Source: Hetaerina americana (Eukaryota; Arthropoda; Insecta; Odonata; Calopterygidae). From it: a stretch of 64,000 bases of DNA. Positions 59,913 through 64,000 of this stretch are shown piece by piece. The DNA lies in assembly GCA_022747635.1 (NCBI GenBank), contig JAKTNV010000001.1, positions 28,313,990 to 28,377,989 on the forward strand. The letters run 5' to 3'. The translations under genes were made by a program, and so were the position numbers. The notes under the pieces were generated by a model that was not told where the DNA came from, did no database searches, and saw nothing but the letters and a program-made list of their open reading frames with translations. Positions within the stretch are counted from its first letter, which is position 1. Each line of letters opens with the position of its first letter.

Positions 59913-62900
59913 TGTGTTTTTTCAAAAATTATTTCAAATCTGTTGTTTCGTTACATTTTTTTTATAATTTGGCTTTCATCTGTGTGACTTGCGGGTCACT
60001 GACATAGGAGGGATACTTGTAAACCCTGAGTGTGTGTGTGAATACAATTTACGGGAGTCCTGTTATTCCTTAACACACCCTAGTGATCGAGTGATTGTAA
60101 GTTTGTTTTAATATGATTATTTATTTTGCCTTTTTGGCGTAATTCAGGTATACGCAGGTCACTCTTTCTTTAACGCACTCAAGTAACCTAGAGTGTTCTC
60201 TATCCCACCCCTTAATGTAACTTTGTATTATTCCTCCACCCCCTTTTCAACCTAGTGCCAATCAAGTTTACGGTCTCGGTCATCCCGTTTTCATTGCTTC
60301 ACGACCGTAGGTACATTCATTTTATATTTACATGTCCAACATGTTTATAGTAAAATATGCTTACTTTGTTGATTATTGGAGATTTAGCAAAGAGAGGACA
60401 AAGTTAATGTTCTACGCATTTACTAAGCTGCTTCAAACACAATGTTTTAATTGTGCATCAATGAATAAGAATTGGAAAGAGAATTGTAATTTTTTCTTCG
60501 GCTGCCATCTCATTATGAGTTAGTTTTGCATAGTACATTTTAATTTTAAATATCATAGAATTGACACAAAAGGTTGATCGTTTGAGCAAGCTCATGTGAA
60601 CTCTTCCCTATCTTGGACTAATTGCCCAGGTGGCCCCATAAGCACAAATAAGTTGAGATCCTCTGCTTAAGAAAATATCTTACTATGCTATCTCTGTGAT
60701 TACTAATGATAGTGATTTACTTCCACTAGTGATAGCGATACATATTTCTTCATAATATTGGTCATTTAATAATTTATCATACATTACTTTTCTCTCATGT
60801 ACCTTAAGTTAAAGTAATTTTGTCTCATTAAATTCATTCCGTAACCTCAGTGTATTTCTACACTTCAGGATTCCTGACGTCTCCAAGGTGCAGTTCATCA
60901 CTCCAGGTGCAATTGCATACAACTATTGAAGTCAATATTTGATGACACATCATTGAAGAGAGTTGTTATATTTGTGGAAGTGTTTATTTTTTTGTAACAT
61001 TCAAAAGGTGGTAACCCAAATGCCTTTATCGTTTTGGTTGAGTAATTTTAAGGTGGTTTAGAAGAGTAGCATGTCCACTAGTCTCAAACACAATATCACC
61101 ATTATTTATTCAAGCATTTACTATTCAACTAAATAATTGTTTACAGAGAATACAAGTAGCAGGATATGTTGCATATTCTTCCATTCAGGGTACCTTATTC
61201 TTTCATTTCTATGAAGTATTACAAGTTGTGTTATTGTTTACTCATTGAATGTAAACTACTATATTGATGCAAAAGAAGCTGGTACCTACCATCATAAGTA
61301 GGTTCTTATATGATAATTGACCATGGGGAAGCCCAAATGAAAGCTATTTATTGAAAAAAGGCAAGTCATTTTGTAAATTTAAGTGCATTTTTATGTACTA
61401 CGTAAATATTACACAACCAAATTTGTGACATGAAAACAATATACTGAAGTGAGCTAGAGTATTAACACTTTATCAACACTGCAAGCCACTCAGTGATCAT
61501 TTATCTGACAATGTAATTAGATGTTTATCGCAAATAATGGCAAGGACTATTTTCCTCATTTTTTATAATGTTTCTTGTAACCAATCATTTTCCTTTGAGC
61601 CTTTTATTTTTAGTAATTCTAAACACAATTTAGGCAAATTAATCAATTAAATTAGAACTGATACACCAAAGGCAGAAGAATCTGTAATTGTCAAAGTTAC
61701 ATTTAATAAGGGCTGACTATGAGACAGTGTAAAGGTGCAAATTCAACCATTATTTCTAACTATTTTCCTTATTAATACAGCATGTCAAATATCATCTATT
61801 TTTTTCAAATTATAAATTTGTTCTCATTTTCCATGAAGGCTAAACTTATTTATATTTATCCTTCTTATACTGTCAGGATAATTTATAAATATTGATGAAT
61901 AAAATAACTAATATCTAGAGATATATGACAATCATATAATTTAAAGCAATCTGCTTGATAACAAGAGGTATATAAATAATTTTTATCAATGTATTTTACA
62001 AAGTTTTATGCCCTTGCACTCCTCATTTATTCAGAATGGCTATTCATTGACCTCCTTAATATCTTCAAATATTTTACTTTGAAAAATGGCATTTTAAGAA
62101 TTACCTTTTAAGCCATTTAGGCATGTTATGACTTAACAAATTAATTTTTTATGCACATAAATTCAGTTGGCCATGGGTTGTCACTCATCAACTATTTTTC
62201 CAGTCTTTGGTGAAATAAAATTAATATATCCATTTAGATATACATATATATATACACATGCATAAATATATGGAATATAATTTAATAATCATCTACATAC
62301 ATAAGCATGTTTTCATATATATATATAATAAGAGTATGTTATTGGTGTAAGTTAAATTCTGTTAATTAATTGGGTGTAACATAATGTTAAACATGAAAAT
62401 ATATATATATTTCCAGTTGCCTGAAAAAATGCACACTTCAGCACTACGCTTATAATCAAACTATTCCCTTGCTCAAATCTTTCACTTGAAACTGAATATT
62501 TAGTCAATTAAATACTTTCACAAGATCTCTTTTATATAATTCTATGATGCCTTCAATGCCTAATATTTGAAATCCCATTTGGACTAAATTACACAGCCAA
62601 ATGAATTGTAAACTTTTAATATAGGCAAAATTTAGACAAAGTAAACTACAAGAGAAATGAAAAATTATATTTAATTAGCACTTTCTAAAATCAGTATTAT
62701 GTGAGCTGCACATCTTGAGTACCTACCTATATTCAACTTTAAATTAGTGGAGAGAAAGCCACTTTTCTAGCCTAAATAAAGAAGCATCCTCTAAGCCACG
62801 GCTGTGCTTTATAAAATTTTTATACTTCAGACATTTATTTCTAAATTCCTTTCCAAAGAGGCCTTCTTCAAATATTGGCCAGCACAAACAACAGTGACTG

Positions 62901-62935
62901 GTTCAAATGTAGTTCAAGATTTAGAATATAAATGT

Positions 62936-63111
62936 GTATATATATATATATCATGTACAAACATATATACATACATACATGGATGGTCTGAAAAGTTTTT
63001 GACTCAGAAAATTTCAGAAAAAATTTCTTGTATCTTTGTTAGGTCAGAAACTTTTCAGACCACACATATAATATATATATATATATGTGTGTGTGTATAT
63101 ATGTATATATA

Positions 63112-63176
<65 letters not shown>

Positions 63177-63184
63177 ATGTATAT
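62936..63184. repeat. (TA)n/(TG)n microsatellites
   Basis: Two blocks, 62936-62980 and 63063-63184, of TATA, TGTG and ATGT units, interrupted only by the mini inverted-repeat element. Confidence 0.95.
62984..63062. mobile_element. 79-bp mini inverted-repeat element inside a microsatellite
   Basis: tggtctgaaaagtttttgac (62984-63003) and gtcagaaacttttcagacca (63043-63062) are inverted and differ at one position. The 39-bp spacer has no coding potential. TA/CA repeats lie on both sides. The end wording is reminiscent of mariner-type terminal repeats. Confidence 0.75.
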
Positions 63185-64000
63185 ATTGCAAAACATCTAG
63201 GAATCTTTTTCACGGTTTTAAAACCTTATTGTCACTTTCCTCATTGTTCTAAGTATACTTTACATGACATTGTATTGCATGTCAATGTGTAAGTGTGAAA
63301 AGGATATTTAATAAGCATTGCATTTGCTGTACCTATATTCTGTCTATAACTGTTTTATTTTGAAACGATGAAAGGGACCAGGGAACTGGAGTCCTATTGC
63401 CATATTTGTGAGGTCTTAATAAAAAATTATGAAAAAATAATGCCCAGTTTTAACTGGTTAAATCTTTTGTACCATGTTTAATATCAAAACTATTAACTGC
63501 TCCTTATTTTTCTGGCATATCTTATATCAGGTTAGAGATTTGAGGAATAACAAGGTAGTCTGTATCTACATGAAATAATTTTGGAAATGAATTTTAATTT
63601 ATTATTCTGTCTGTACATTCTTAAAATAAATATAGGCAAGTTATGACAATCCATGGATAATTATTCATTTATGCTTGGCATATTTATGTGAGAATACAAA
63701 TCTTAAGCCATATTGATCAGATAAAAAACATAGCTACACAATCCCTTACTTCATTGGTATAAACAAAATAGGACCTGTAATTAAATGTGGCAAGTAGGTT
63801 TCATCACAAAAAGAGACAAATTAAATTGTTTGGAGATTATTTGCAATAAGGATACTCATCTATAATCAATGGATTCTCGATATATATAATCCTCATTAAG
63901 CTGATATTTAGGTTGCTCTTTATTGCTGTATATATGATTCTCGAACTTATATGATGCCCTTTAAGGTTACTAGAATTAATATTCATTAATGATCATAATT

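Larger units (their letters stand above)
59554..64000 (+). other. 3'UTR and downstream flank
   Basis: No coding sequence seen. A strong donor-like gtaagt at 59609 and an acceptor tttctacacttcag ending at 60868 suggest a 1.26-kb 3'UTR intron. AATAAA hexamers occur at about 61897, 62775, 63418 and 63625; none can be chosen by eye as the cleavage signal. The tail also holds AT/GT microsatellites and a small inverted-repeat element described separately. Confidence 0.5.

Noticed and set aside
1..64000. CRISPR arrays, operons, phage or bacterial islands, integrated virus
   Set aside because: No spaced direct repeats, no Shine-Dalgarno-led gene runs and no viral protein motif; gene structure is clearly spliced eukaryotic.

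Overview
This is an AT-rich, repeat-laden animal nuclear window, most likely from an insect or close arthropod relative. The evidence is one recognisable host gene with insect-type Unc13-4/BAIAP3 peptides, GT-AG introns of 0.2 to almost 9 kb, and a typical arthropod set of transposon remnants: mariner, RTE-type LINEs, a second LINE type, tRNA-derived SINEs, small inverted-repeat elements and a Penelope-like tail. No bacterial-style operon, CRISPR array, rRNA or functional tRNA was seen.

The host gene lies on the + strand. I resolved twenty coding exons between 10545 and the stop codon at 59551-59553. All nineteen junctions keep a single reading frame. Together they encode about 1,103 residues of an unc-13 homolog 4 (Drosophila staccato/Unc-13-4B; vertebrate BAIAP3/Munc13-4). 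The order is the second half of a C2A domain, a linker with an unusual Arg/Gly-rich insert, the MUN domain, and a complete C2B domain with its acidic calcium loops. The first half of C2A and the start codon were not found and probably lie upstream of base 1. The family tethers and primes dense-core or lysosome-related vesicles for SNARE-dependent fusion.

Layout. 1-10.5 kb: upstream intron or 5' flank with two decayed reverse-strand RTE LINE tails and a CpG-rich stretch at 8.64-9.64 kb. 10.5-25.9 kb: C2A and linker exons, a LINE tail at 18.4-18.9 kb and a candidate hammerhead ribozyme at 19.35-19.39 kb (reverse strand). 25.9-32.9 kb: a long intron with an 868-bp TA-flanked TIR element, a 307-bp foldback element and a mariner copy. 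32.9-34.3 kb: three small MUN exons. 34.3-43.1 kb: the longest intron, holding a second mariner type, LINE pieces, an inverted partner of the 32-kb mariner and a SINE. 43.1-54.5 kb: the rest of the MUN domain, an inverted SINE pair, the largest RTE LINE (45.0-48.1 kb) and another mariner wreck (52.7-53.8 kb). 54.5-59.6 kb: C2B exons separated by introns carrying two LINE pieces. 59.6-64 kb: 3'UTR/flank with a likely 3'UTR intron, microsatellites and a 79-bp inverted-repeat element.

No intact mobile element survives. The most unusual items are the hammerhead motif, the inverted mariner pair bracketing three exons, the Arg/Gly-rich GC-rich exon pair with alternative donors, and several unclassified inverted-repeat elements. 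All gene-family calls are by reading translated motifs; no database search was possible.
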